This document shows positions 16,764-24,942 of a DNA stretch of 50,435 nucleotides, piece by piece; position 1 is the stretch's first letter; every line of letters begins with the position of its first letter. The notes under the pieces were generated by a model. It had not been told where the DNA came from, ran no database searches, and saw nothing but the letters and a program-made list of their open reading frames with translations. Position numbers and translations under genes: made by a program. Source of the stretch: an uncultured Oscillospiraceae bacterium (lineage in GTDB: Bacteria > Bacillota > Clostridia > Oscillospirales > Oscillospiraceae); NCBI GenBank assembly GCA_947630375.1, contig CANRHH010000018.1, positions 1 to 50,435 on the forward strand, given 5' to 3'.

Positions 16764-17564
16764 TTATTTTCCCAACTGAAGGGTCTTTTCATAGGCGGCG
16801 TGGACCGCCTCAATCACCGCGGCGCGAAAACCCCCGTTTTCCAGCGCCCGGACGCCCTGGATGGTGCTGCCGCCGGGGGAACAGACCTCGTCCTTCAGCA
16901 CGCCCGGGTGGCGGCCGCTCTCTAAGATCAGCCGGGCGGAGCCCGCCGTCATCTGGGCCGCCAGCTCCAGCGCCAGGGCCCGGGGCAGGCCGCAGGCCAC
17001 GCCTCCGTCCGCCAGCGCCTCCACAAACAGGTCCACAAAGGCCGGGCCGCAGCCGGAGACCGCGGACCCCGCGTCGATCAGCCGCTCCTCCAGCCGGGCA
17101 AAGCGCCCCGCGCCCGCCATCGCCTGAAGAAACGCCCGCTCCGCCTCCGGCGTCACGTTTTCGCTGCGATCGTACAGGATCATGCCCTGGCCGATGGCGC
17201 AGGGCGTGTTGGGCATGATGCGGATGACCGGCCAGGCGCCGCCGGAGAGGGCCTGCACCCGGGCCATTTCGGTGCCGGCGGCCATGGAGACCAGGACAAA
17301 GGGCGTCTTCCGCCCGGCCAAAGTCTCCCGGACCCCGGCCAGCACGCCGGGGAGAAGATGGGGCTTCACCCCTAAGAACAGATAGTCCGCCTCCCAGGCG
17401 GCCTCGCCGTTGTCCACGACCCGGCCCCCGATGGCCGCGGCCAGGGCCTCCGCTTTCTCCCGGGTCCGGTTGGCCAGCAGAAGGCGGTTCTCCTCCCGGC
17501 CGGCGGCCGCCCGGGCCAGAGCGCCGCCCATGTTTCCCGTGCCGATAAATCCCAAAGTTGGCAT
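16764..17564 (-). CDS. proC: Pyrroline-5-carboxylate reductase
   Basis: The 266-residue protein has the N-terminal Rossmann motif LGFIGTGNMGGALA (residues 4-17), FLGVKPH, the RIMPNTPCAIGQG segment (about 115-127). It also has the C-terminal signature region T-A-G-S-A-R-L through CSPGGSTIQGVRALE (about 228-242). ProC reduces 1-pyrroline-5-carboxylate to proline with NAD(P)H in the cytosol, the last step of proline synthesis. CGGAGG precedes the ATG. The gene follows a LysR gene on the same strand with an 82-base gap and has its own terminator. No proA or proB is nearby. Confidence 0.95.
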   Translation of the reverse strand: MPTLGFIGTGNMGGALARAAAGREENRLLLANRTREKAEALAAAIGGRVVDNGEAAWEADYLFLGVKPHLLPGVLAGVRETLAGRKTPFVLVSMAAGTEMARVQALSGGAWPVIRIMPNTPCAIGQGMILYDRSENVTPEAERAFLQAMAGAGRFARLEERLIDAGSAVSGCGPAFVDLFVEALADGGVACGLPRALALELAAQMTAGSARLILESGRHPGVLKDEVCSPGGSTIQGVRALENGGFRAAVIEAVHAAYEKTLQLGK

Positions 17565-17646
17565 GGCTGTGTCCTCCGTTTTTCTTTTTTAAATAGTATA
17601 ATCTCCCCTGCTGGTATAGGAGGCCGGGCCCGGCTCCGCAGGCGGA

Positions 17647-18618
17647 TCAGCGCGCCCGGTCCAGAAATTTTTTCGTTTCTTTTGTCAGCTCCGCCAGGGT
17701 ATAGTCCGTGAAAACGCGCACCGCCTGGGCGGTGTAATTACGCTTGGCCAGCAGCAGATGAAAATGCCGCTCCGTCAGCTCGGAGTCGATTTTGAAAAAC
17801 ACCAGGTTGGAGACGGCGGACCGGACCATCCGGTCCGCGATGAAGGTGATCCCCATCCCGTTGTCGGCAAGCCGGTAGGCCGTCACCAGCTGGGAGAGGG
17901 TCATTTTTATTTTGGGCGTAAAGCCCGCGTCGGCAAACATCTGGAGGTTCCGGCTGTAGAGATTGTTGCCCGGCCCTAAGAGGATGAACTCCATGTCCCG
18001 GAACCGCTCCAGGGGCAGCTGGGGACAGCCGGGCAGCAGATGCTCCCCGGCCATGATCTGGGCAGCGGAGAGGGCTTCCCGCTCTAAGTCCCCGCCGGAG
18101 AGAAAGCGGCGGGGGACCGCCAGAAGAATGGTGTCCCGGAAAGCGGGGTGGTGCTCAAAGCGGCCGATGAACGCCGGGTCGCAGTTAAAGGTCAGGTCCA
18201 GCTTCCGTTCGGCCAGATCCGCCGCCAGCTCGTCGGCCCCCTTTTCCACCAGCGTGATCTCCACCCCCGGGTACCGGCGGGAAAAGCCGGCCAGGATCGG
18301 AGCCAGGATGTAAGCGTTCATGTAATGGGTGCCGCCTACCACCAGCCGCCCGGTGTTCAGCTCCCGCAGGTCGGTCAGCTCCCGCTCCAGATCCTCCTCT
18401 AATCCGCGCATCTGTTCGATGGCCCGGATGTAGGCCCTGCCCGCCTCCGTCAGCTCTAAGGGGTGGTGGCTGCGGTCAAACAGGGCGGCGCCCACGCTGT
18501 CCTCCACCCGTTTGATGGCGATGCTCAGGGCCGGCTGGGTCAGATAGAGCTTTTCCGCCGCCTTGGAGAAGCTCCCCTCCTGATAGACCCGGTAAATATA
18601 CCGCCATTCCTGCTCCAT
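17647..18618 (-). CDS. LysR-family transcriptional regulator
   Basis: The 323-residue protein has an N-terminal winged helix-turn-helix (about residues 3-62; QEGSFSKAAEKLYLTQPALSIAIK, ALFDRSHHPLELTEAG) and a substrate-binding domain of the LysR type (about 90-300). It is divergent from the UxaA-type dehydratase genes. A TTAT-N7-ATAA box sits between them (18640-18654), and a matching box lies upstream of the permease promoter at 20272-20286. It is therefore the probable regulator of the whole 18735-24056 locus. The inducer is probably the pathway substrate or an intermediate. Confidence 0.9.
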   Translation of the reverse strand: MEQEWRYIYRVYQEGSFSKAAEKLYLTQPALSIAIKRVEDSVGAALFDRSHHPLELTEAGRAYIRAIEQMRGLEEDLERELTDLRELNTGRLVVGGTHYMNAYILAPILAGFSRRYPGVEITLVEKGADELAADLAERKLDLTFNCDPAFIGRFEHHPAFRDTILLAVPRRFLSGGDLEREALSAAQIMAGEHLLPGCPQLPLERFRDMEFILLGPGNNLYSRNLQMFADAGFTPKIKMTLSQLVTAYRLADNGMGITFIADRMVRSAVSNLVFFKIDSELTERHFHLLLAKRNYTAQAVRVFTDYTLAELTKETKKFLDRAR

Positions 18619-18639
18619 ATATAATTCTCCCTTATGTTC

Positions 18640-18662
18640 TTATTAAATCTATAAAATTGATT
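18640..18662 (+). promoter_or_regulatory. LysR-type box upstream of dehydratase promoter
   Basis: TTATTAAATCTATAA (TTAT-N7-ATAA, 18640-18654) fits the T-N11-A rule for LysR regulators and abuts the -35 hexamer at 18657. A matching box lies at 20272-20286. Confidence 0.5.
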
Positions 18663-18685
18663 ATATACCTGTTCCGTGCTATTGT
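18657..18685 (+). promoter_or_regulatory. Promoter of the dehydratase genes
   Basis: TTGATT and TATTGT are separated by 17 bases. The same two hexamers with the same spacing, preceded by ATAAAA, occur at 20297-20325. Confidence 0.6.
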
Positions 18686-18734
18686 AAAGATACCCAAACC
18701 GGTTTTTTACGGCAAAATCGAAAGGAGAGCGGAT

Positions 18735-19037
18735 ATGAACGTAAACGCGCTGCTGATGGACGAGCGGGACAACGTGGTCACCTGCGTGGCGGACGTACCC
18801 AAGGGCGCCCAGGTGGTCTACAAAAAGCAGGGAGAGCTGTGCTGCCTGACGGCGGAGGAGGACATCCCCTACTGCCACAAGATTGCCCTGACGGCCATTC
18901 CCAAGGGCGGAGAAGTGATCAAATACGGCGAGAGCCTGGGCCAGACCTCGGAGGACATCCCCGCCGGGCACTGGGTCTCTCACGACAACCTGTTCAGCGT
19001 CCCCCGGGACTATGACAGCGAAATGGTCAAGCTTTAA
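18735..19037 (+). CDS. UxaA-family dehydratase, small (SAF-domain) subunit
   Basis: The 100-residue protein is a stand-alone SAF domain like the N-terminal part of altronate dehydratase or the small subunit of sulfolactate sulfo-lyase (SuyA). It shows the D-V-V-T-C-V-A-D-V-P-K-G start, the conserved P-Y-C-H-K-I-A-L block (about residues 48-55) and I-x-K-Y-G-E-S-L-G (about 66-74). It should pair with the large subunit encoded 13 bases downstream to dehydrate or eliminate from a hydroxy acid. AAAGGAG precedes ATG 18735; an in-frame upstream extension would run through the promoter. Substrate unknown. Confidence 0.85.
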   Translation: MNVNALLMDERDNVVTCVADVPKGAQVVYKKQGELCCLTAEEDIPYCHKIALTAIPKGGEVIKYGESLGQTSEDIPAGHWVSHDNLFSVPRDYDSEMVKL

Positions 19038-19050
19038 GGAGGAGAAGGAC

Positions 19051-20211
19051 ATGCAATTCTGGGGTTATAAACGGAAAGAAGGACGGGCGGGCATCCGCAA
19101 CCATGTGCTGATCCTCCCCACCTGCGCCTGCGGCAGTGAGACCTGCCGGGTCGTGGCCAGCCAGGTCCGGGGCGCGGTGAACATCGTGTTCAACACCGGC
19201 TGCTCCGACGTGGCCGCCAACACCGCCATGAGCCAGAAGGTGCTCACGGGCTTTGCCTGCAATCCCAATGTCTATGGCGTGGTCATCATCGGCCTGGGCT
19301 GCGAGACTGTCCCCCACGACAAGCTGCGGGAGAAGATCCAGGCGCAGACCAGCAAGCCCGTGGTCTCCTTCGGCATCCAGGAGGAGGGCGGCACTTTGAA
19401 GACCATCGAGAAGGCCGTCCGGGCCGCCCGGGAGATGGCCGCCCAGGCCGCCATGCAGCAGAAGGAGCTGTGCGATATCTCCGAGCTGCTGCTGGGCATC
19501 GAGTGCGGCGGCTCCGACGCCACCTCCGGCATCGCCTCCAACCCGGCTGTAGGCGAGCTCAGCGACCGGTTGGTGGACATGGGCGCTTCCACCATTATGA
19601 GCGAGTCCATCGAGTGGATCGGCGGGGAGCATGTGCTGGCCAAGCGGGCCGCCACCCCGGAGATCCACAACCGGATTATCCAGGTCTGCAAGGACTATGA
19701 GGCCCACTTGGAGGCCGCGGGCCAGGACTGCCGGGCCGGGCAGCCCACGCCGGGCAATAAGGCCGGCGGCCTGTCTACCCTGGACGAGAAGAGCCTGGGC
19801 TGCATCCGCAAGGGCGGCACCCGCCCGGTGGTGGAGGTCCTGGAGCAGGCCGAGCGGCCCACCAAGACCGGCGCCATTTTGATGGATACCGCCGGGTATG
19901 ACATCTCCTCCGTCACCTCCATGGTGGCCGGCGGCTGCAACGCGGTCATCTTCACCACCGGCCGGGGCACCCCCACCGGCAACGCCATCGTCCCCGTGCT
20001 GAAGGTCACGGCCAACGCCCGCACCTATCAGAAGATGGGGGACAACATGGACGTGGACCTGAGCGCCATCATCGCCGGCACCAAGACCTATCAGGAGATG
20101 GGTGCGGAACTGGTGGACATCATCCATGACGTGTGCAACGGCAAGCTGACCAAGGCCGAGGCATACGGATTCTCCGATATCGCCGTGGACCACGTCTGCC
20201 GTTACGTATAA
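19051..20211 (+). CDS. UxaA-family dehydratase, large subunit
   Basis: The 386-residue protein matches the catalytic C-terminal domain of altronate/galactarate dehydratase: FWGYKRKEGRAGIRNHVLIL at the start, NTGCSD at about 50-55, G-L-G-C-E (about 77-81), LGIECGGSDATSGI (about 149-162), the MDTAGYDISSVTSMVAGG region and FTTGRGTPTGNA. The family uses an iron centre held by such Cys and Asp residues, and takes sugar acids or sulfolactate. Split small and large subunits are as in SuyAB and in some UxaA. The neighbours do not include the uronate isomerase or oxidoreductase expected of hexuronate use, so altronate is only one option. Confidence 0.87.
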   Translation: MQFWGYKRKEGRAGIRNHVLILPTCACGSETCRVVASQVRGAVNIVFNTGCSDVAANTAMSQKVLTGFACNPNVYGVVIIGLGCETVPHDKLREKIQAQTSKPVVSFGIQEEGGTLKTIEKAVRAAREMAAQAAMQQKELCDISELLLGIECGGSDATSGIASNPAVGELSDRLVDMGASTIMSESIEWIGGEHVLAKRAATPEIHNRIIQVCKDYEAHLEAAGQDCRAGQPTPGNKAGGLSTLDEKSLGCIRKGGTRPVVEVLEQAERPTKTGAILMDTAGYDISSVTSMVAGGCNAVIFTTGRGTPTGNAIVPVLKVTANARTYQKMGDNMDVDLSAIIAGTKTYQEMGAELVDIIHDVCNGKLTKAEAYGFSDIAVDHVCRYV

Positions 20212-20218
20212 AAAACAG

Positions 20219-20260
20219 GAAAAGTCCACTGGTCCCTTCCCCTCGGCCCGTGGGCTTTTT
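20219..20260 (+). terminator. Probable terminator after the dehydratase genes
   Basis: AAAGTCCAC pairs imperfectly with GTGGGCTTT across a GC-rich loop and is followed by TTTTTAT. It separates the dehydratase unit from the permease unit, which has its own promoter. Confidence 0.5.
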
Positions 20261-20271
20261 ATAAATTGCGC

Positions 20272-20286
20272 TTATATAAACATAAA
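20272..20286 (+). promoter_or_regulatory. LysR-type box upstream of permease promoter
   Basis: TTATATAAACATAAA (TTAT-N7-TAAA) corresponds to the box at 18640-18654, and both follow a C and precede an ATAAAATTGATT run. Confidence 0.45.
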
Positions 20287-20296
20287 ATACATAAAA

Positions 20297-20325
20297 TTGA
20301 TTTAATATAGTCCCTGTGATATTGT
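20297..20325 (+). promoter_or_regulatory. Promoter of the permease-esterase-DUF3237 unit
   Basis: TTGATT and TATTGT are separated by 17 bases, the same hexamers and spacing as the dehydratase promoter. The leader is about 150 bases, GC-rich, with a GCAG/CTGC hairpin near its start. Confidence 0.6.
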
Positions 20326-20481
20326 TAAATCAGCAGCAAAGCTGCCTGAGGAACACGCCAGACCGCCGGCGCCGCGGGAGAGGGAAGGAGGCGCGGCCGG
20401 CCGGAACAGTGCGGCGGAGCGTCCGCCCGGGCAGTCTGACCCAAAAAACGGAGAAAAATAAGAAAGAAAAGGAGACTCCCC

Positions 20482-21771
20482 ATGAATCACCTGGTTATCT
20501 GTCTGATCATCTGCGTGCTCACCATGGCAAGCTACATCTGGGGTAAGATCCCCATGGGCCTGACGGCCCTGGTCAGCATGGCCGCCTTTATCCTGACCGG
20601 CTGCCTGAAGCCGGCCACTGCGGCGGGTTATTTCGGCAACCCCAACGGCATCATGATCGCGGCGATGTTCGTCGTGTCCGCCGGCTTTAACCGGACCCAG
20701 TTCGTGAAGAACTGCGCCGCCAGCGTCAACAAGATCGCCAAAGGCTCCCTGACCCGGGTCATACTGGGCTATGTGCTCATCGCGGCGCTCCTGTCCCAGT
20801 TCATCCAGAGTTCGGTCATCGTCTTCGGCATCATGGCTCCCCTGATGGTGGCCAGCTGCGACGACCTGGGCATCAGCCCCTCCAAGGCCCTGTTCCCCAT
20901 GTGCATCATCTGCATCGCCACCGTCTCCGCCCTGCCTCTGGGCAGCGGCGCCACCCAGTTTGCCGAGCTAAACGGCTACCTGGAGGCCAACGAGTACACC
21001 ACCTATGTGGTGGCCCTCACCGACCCCATGAAGGCCCGGCTCCCCATGCTCATCGGCGTTATCATTTACTGCATCTTCTTCGCCACCAAGTTTGCCCCGG
21101 ATAAGCCCGTCGTGGCCATCGAGAACGTGAAGACCCGCGAGGACAACCGGGAGGCCCTGTCCCCCTTCAAAGAGCGGGCCGGTTACATCATCTTCATTCT
21201 CACCACCGTCGCCCTGATCTTCCAGCCCCAGCTGAAGATCGAGACCTGGGTCATCTGCCTCACCGGCGCCCTGGCTATGGTAGTCTTTGGTGTGCTGACC
21301 GAGAAAGAGGCCATCGGCTCCATCAACTGGTCCATGGCGTTTTTGATCGTGGGCTCCTTCGCTATGGGCGGCGCCCTGACCGAGACCGGCGCGGGCGAAG
21401 TGGTGGGCGGTCTCCTGGCCGCGTTTGCCAACAAGCTCAGCAACCCCTATCTCATCGGCTTCGTGTTCTTCATCGTGCCCTTCCTGCTGACCCAGGTGAT
21501 GATGAACCGGACGGTGATGATCGTCTTTATCCCCATCGCCATCCTGGCCTGCAAGTCCCTCAACGCCAACCCCATCGGCATCATGATCCTGGTCCAGTCC
21601 GCCTGCCTCAGCTCCTTCATGACCCCCATGGCCACCCCGGCAGTGCCCATGTGCATGGGCATGGGCGGCTACGACCTGAAGTCTTTGATCAAGCAGTCCG
21701 TTCTGCCGGCCGCCATTCTCTGCGTGGTCTCCGTGTTCTGGATCATGACCGTGTTCCCCATGTATCCGTGA
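20482..21771 (+). CDS. SLC13/DASS-like permease
   Basis: The 429-residue protein has about eleven membrane segments and the ion-transporter superfamily layout. It has two related halves with re-entrant loops: QSSVIVFGIMAPLM near residues 112-125 in the first and FLLTQVMMNRTVMIVFIPIA near 333-352 in the second. Members carry di- and tricarboxylates, sulfate or sulfonates with Na+ or H+. Its place after the UxaA-type dehydratase and before an esterase makes it the likely importer of the acid used by this locus. AAAAGGAG precedes ATG 20482. Confidence 0.85.
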   Translation: MNHLVICLIICVLTMASYIWGKIPMGLTALVSMAAFILTGCLKPATAAGYFGNPNGIMIAAMFVVSAGFNRTQFVKNCAASVNKIAKGSLTRVILGYVLIAALLSQFIQSSVIVFGIMAPLMVASCDDLGISPSKALFPMCIICIATVSALPLGSGATQFAELNGYLEANEYTTYVVALTDPMKARLPMLIGVIIYCIFFATKFAPDKPVVAIENVKTREDNREALSPFKERAGYIIFILTTVALIFQPQLKIETWVICLTGALAMVVFGVLTEKEAIGSINWSMAFLIVGSFAMGGALTETGAGEVVGGLLAAFANKLSNPYLIGFVFFIVPFLLTQVMMNRTVMIVFIPIAILACKSLNANPIGIMILVQSACLSSFMTPMATPAVPMCMGMGGYDLKSLIKQSVLPAAILCVVSVFWIMTVFPMYP

Positions 21772-21790
21772 GGAGCGAGGGAGGACCATC

Positions 21791-23512
21791 ATGGAAATCA
21801 GATCCTTCCCACAGGACATGGGCAGCCTGGAGCTGGACCGGCGCGAGCTCCGGCGCTGCCTGATCTCCGGCCTCTTCGAGGAAGAGGTGGATTGTAACGG
21901 CGAGAAGCGGAGCTTCTATACCTACCTGGCCCCGGGCCTGACCTACAACCAGCGCTGCCTGATTGTGGCGCCCCCGGACGATCAGCCGGTCCTCTCCTGG
22001 CTGGAAAACGGCTTCTGGACCGACTTTGCGGACCGGCACCAGATCTTCCTCCATGTGCTCGTCCCCCGGGACGGCGGCTGGCAGACCGACGGCTCCGACG
22101 CGGACTACATGAACAAGGTCTACATGCAGGCCCAGTCCCGCCGCTGGTATGTGACCATGCAGGACAATATCTACGCCGCCGGCATTGGGCTGGGCGCCAT
22201 CATCGCCCAGCAGGCCGTCATGAAGAGCACCAGCGAGTGGTCCGGCCTTGCCACCTTCGGCGACATGGACGGGAGCGCCCTGCTCAACGCGGAAGCGGCT
22301 GGCGGCGGCCAGGCCACCGGCGCCACGGAGCTGGCGGTCAGCGGGGCCAAGGCCCAGCTGCCGGTCTGGATGGCCTGGGGCGAGAGCAGCGGCGCCAACG
22401 CCGCCGTCCGCGCCTACTGGATGAAGGAGAACGACTCCGACCCGGAGCCCTATTCCAGTAAATACGCCAGCGAGATCTATTTTCCCCGGACCGTATACAA
22501 GAAGAGCTCGGTCAACGAGGAGAAGATCGCCCAGGTCCGTGTGACCGGCGGCTTTTCCGGGCAGCCCTCCCGGGAGCTGTTCGAGGCGGTGTGGGCCTAT
22601 GTGAGCAAAGCCTGCCGGCACCGCTGCTTCGGCGGCAAGGTCCTGCGAAACTTCGAGGACCCGGCCGAGTACGGCGCGGAAAAGCACAGCCTGGAGCATG
22701 AGGGCTTCACCCGCGTCTGGTATGAATATGTGCCGGAGAGCGTAAAGCACAGCGACGTCCCCGTTCCGCTGGTGGTGTGTATGCACGGCAGGGGCGGCAG
22801 CGCCGAGAGCTTCATGGACCTGTCCGGTATGAACCGGGTGGCCGAGGAGCGGGGCTTCGTGGTGATCTTCCCCGAGGCGGGACCGTACCAGATCCGGCCC
22901 GGCGCGCCGCGGAATCTCCTGCTTTGGAACGGCCAGTACATGGATAAGCGTGTGGACGATACCGGTTTTGTCCTCAAGGCCATCGCGGACGTAAAGGCCC
23001 GCCGAAACATAGACTCCACCCGCATCTATGCCTGCGGCCAGTCCAGCGGCGGCATGATGAGCTCCGACCTGGCGGTGGCCGCCCCGGAGGTGTTCGCCGC
23101 CGTGGCCCCCTGGTCCGCTATCATCAACCCGGACTTCAAGCCCCCTCTGCCCGAGACCATGGACCCGCCGGTGCCCTATCTGTTCCTGTTTGGCGACAGA
23201 GACTGGCTCTGCGTGGACCGGAACGAGGGCGAGTTAGAGTACCATGTGGCCAAGGACATCGCGGCCTTCCTCAAAAACCTGATGCGCCTGTATAAGCTGG
23301 ACGAGACGCCCCGGCGCTATACCTGCGGCGAGATCAGCTACTATGTGTATCAGAACGCCCGGCGTGTCCCCCTGCTGGTGGTCGGCACCGTGCATGATAT
23401 GACCCACGCCAACTACCCCCGGGAGAGCTGGATCGCCTACGACGAATTTCTCTGCAAGTTCTCCAAGAGCGAAGACGGCACGCTGTTCTATATGGGCGAA
23501 GAGGTCCGCTGA
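21791..23512 (+). CDS. PHB-depolymerase-like esterase (alpha/beta hydrolase)
   Basis: The 573-residue protein has an unassigned N-terminal half of about 310 residues and a C-terminal alpha/beta hydrolase of the LpqC/PHB depolymerase type. The oxyanion loop HGRGG is at about 332-336 and the nucleophile elbow G-Q-S-S-G with Ser418. D-R-D-W is near 475 and the likely catalytic His is in M-T-H-A-N near 539. There is no signal peptide, so it should act inside the cell, on an ester brought in by the permease 19 bases upstream. The N-terminal half may be a degenerate copy of the same fold (IGLGAIIAQQA resembles an elbow lacking Ser). Substrate unknown. Confidence 0.82.
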   Translation: MEIRSFPQDMGSLELDRRELRRCLISGLFEEEVDCNGEKRSFYTYLAPGLTYNQRCLIVAPPDDQPVLSWLENGFWTDFADRHQIFLHVLVPRDGGWQTDGSDADYMNKVYMQAQSRRWYVTMQDNIYAAGIGLGAIIAQQAVMKSTSEWSGLATFGDMDGSALLNAEAAGGGQATGATELAVSGAKAQLPVWMAWGESSGANAAVRAYWMKENDSDPEPYSSKYASEIYFPRTVYKKSSVNEEKIAQVRVTGGFSGQPSRELFEAVWAYVSKACRHRCFGGKVLRNFEDPAEYGAEKHSLEHEGFTRVWYEYVPESVKHSDVPVPLVVCMHGRGGSAESFMDLSGMNRVAEERGFVVIFPEAGPYQIRPGAPRNLLLWNGQYMDKRVDDTGFVLKAIADVKARRNIDSTRIYACGQSSGGMMSSDLAVAAPEVFAAVAPWSAIINPDFKPPLPETMDPPVPYLFLFGDRDWLCVDRNEGELEYHVAKDIAAFLKNLMRLYKLDETPRRYTCGEISYYVYQNARRVPLLVVGTVHDMTHANYPRESWIAYDEFLCKFSKSEDGTLFYMGEEVR

Positions 23513-23542
23513 ATTTACAAAGTTTCTCCCCTCTCTCTTTCA

Positions 23543-23587
23543 GGCCCGTCCGTCTGCCTTTCTCGTCAGGCGGGCGGGCCGCTTTTT
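23543..23587 (+). terminator. GC-rich hairpin with T run after the esterase gene
   Basis: GGCCCG...CTGCC pairs with GGCGGGCGGGCC and is followed by GCTTTTT. It lies between the esterase and the DUF3237 gene, so it may reduce expression of the latter. Confidence 0.6.
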
Positions 23588-23615
23588 ACAGCGGCTGTAA
23601 AGAAAGGAGCGCACC

Positions 23616-24056
23616 GTGAAACACAAAGCGGAACCCATTTTGGATGTCTGCGTCCAGACCGACCCGGCCGGCACCGTCACGCTGGCGGGGGAGCTGGGCA
23701 CCGTGAAAATGATCCCCTTCAAAGGGACCGTCCAGGGCCCTCTTTTCACCGGCATCGTGGAGCCCTGCGGCGTGGACACCCAGATCACGAACCAGAACGA
23801 CGTGCGCCATATGTCCGCCCGGTATATGCTCACCGGCCGGGACCGGACCGGCGCGCCCTGCCATATTTATATAGAAAACAACGGCTGGTTCACCGACGGG
23901 GCGCGGCCTGTCCCCTTCAGGACGGTCCCCGCCTTTCTCACGGACTCGCCGGTCCTGGCCCCCTATCTCCACCAAAACCGGTTCACGGGAGAGGGGCAGC
24001 GGGAAGCGGACGGGCTGCATATCCGGTTCTATGAACTGGCCGGCGCGGAGCCCTGA
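23616..24056 (+). CDS. DUF3237 family protein
   Basis: The 146-residue protein fits DUF3237: paired beta-strand blocks, FKGTVQGPLFTGIVEPCGVD (about residues 29-48), the A-R-Y-M-L-T-G-R-D segment and H-I-Y-I-E-N-N-G. The family forms a small beta-barrel and often occurs beside esterases and aromatic or steroid catabolic genes, but its activity is not established. The start is GTG 23616 with AAAGGAG seven bases upstream. It ends the LysR-controlled locus, but a hairpin sits in front of it, so it may be partly uncoupled. Confidence 0.82.
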   Translation: MKHKAEPILDVCVQTDPAGTVTLAGELGTVKMIPFKGTVQGPLFTGIVEPCGVDTQITNQNDVRHMSARYMLTGRDRTGAPCHIYIENNGWFTDGARPVPFRTVPAFLTDSPVLAPYLHQNRFTGEGQREADGLHIRFYELAGAEP

Positions 24057-24086
24057 ACCGGGCCGCCGAAGCGCCGCGCGGAAAAA

Positions 24087-24122
24087 CAACGAGCCGCCCC
24101 CATTTTTGGGGGCGGCTCGTTT
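24087..24122. terminator. Bidirectional terminator between DUF3237 and rpsR
   Basis: ACGAGCCGCCCCCA pairs with TGGGGGCGGCTCGT, with T-rich flanks on both strands. It serves two convergent transcripts. Confidence 0.85.
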
Positions 24123-24132
24123 GCTGTGCGGT

Positions 24133-24372
24133 TCAGTCGGTCACGTAGGGCAGGAGAGCGATCTGACGGGCTCTCTTGATGGCCTCGGTGAGCTGGCGCT
24201 GATGCATGGCGCAGGTGCCGGTGGTGCGGCGGGGCAGGATCTTGCTCCGCTCGGACAGGAAACGGCGCAGCTTGGCCGTGTCCTTATAGTCGATATAGGT
24301 GGCCTTGTCCACGCAGAACTGGCAGACTTTTCTGCGCCGGCGGTTCTTGGGATTGTTCTTATCGAAAGGCAT
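24133..24372 (-). CDS. rpsR: 30S ribosomal protein S18
   Basis: The 79-residue protein is S18 across its whole length. A basic N-terminus is followed by VCQFC, IDYKD-x-x-x-LRRF(L), and the [22 protein letters not shown] block. The CxxC with a later C-x-x-H suggests a zinc-binding form. It binds S6 in the platform of the 30S subunit. It is the last gene of the rpsF-ssb-rpsR operon. AAGGAGG precedes the ATG. Confidence 0.98.
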   Translation of the reverse strand: MPFDKNNPKNRRRRKVCQFCVDKATYIDYKDTAKLRRFLSERSKILPRRTTGTCAMHQRQLTEAIKRARQIALLPYVTD

Positions 24373-24454
24373 ATCGCGTATTCCTCCTTATTCAGATTGA
24401 GATGAAGCGGTCACAAAAGGCGGGGGACCGGACCGCCTCCGGATTCAGGCCGGA

Positions 24455-24931
24455 TCAAAACGGCAGCTCGCCGTCCCCGTCGTCCAGCTCGGCAAAGGCG
24501 GAGGGAGCGGGGGCCGCGCCGCGGCCGCTGTCACTGCCGCCGTAGGAATTGCTGCTGTAAGAGCCGCCATAAGAGCTGTGGCTGTCGCTCCGGGGCTCCC
24601 CGTCGCGGCGCTTGCTCTCGCCGAAGTAGACATTGTCTACCACGATCTCCGCGCTGCGGCGCTTGCCGCCCTCCCGGTCCGTCCAATCCCGGATCTGGAG
24701 CCGGCCGGAGACCACGGCCATGCTGCCCTTCTGAAAATATTTGCTGACAAATTCCGCGGTCTGGCGCCAGGCCACGCAGTCGATGAAATCGGTCTGCCGT
24801 TCACCGCTGTCCCGGTTGGCAAAGTCCCGGTCCACCGCCAGGGTGAACGAGGCCACCGGGGTCTGGCTCTGGGTGTACCTGAGCTCCGGGTCCCGGGTCA
24901 GGCGGCCCATGATGACGATGTGATTTAACAT
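24455..24931 (-). CDS. ssb: Single-stranded DNA-binding protein
   Basis: The 158-residue protein has an N-terminal OB fold (residues 1-105; MLNHIVIMGRLTRDPELRYT, FIDCVAWRQTAEFV, KGSMAVVSGRLQ). A Gly/Ser/Tyr-rich flexible linker and the acidic tip D-G-E-L-P-F at the extreme C-terminus follow. The tip is the docking site for replication and repair partners. It sits between rpsF (11-base gap) and rpsR, the order common in Firmicutes. Confidence 0.97.
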   Translation of the reverse strand: MLNHIVIMGRLTRDPELRYTQSQTPVASFTLAVDRDFANRDSGERQTDFIDCVAWRQTAEFVSKYFQKGSMAVVSGRLQIRDWTDREGGKRRSAEIVVDNVYFGESKRRDGEPRSDSHSSYGGSYSSNSYGGSDSGRGAAPAPSAFAELDDGDGELPF

Positions 24932-24942
24932 GCCGCCACCCC

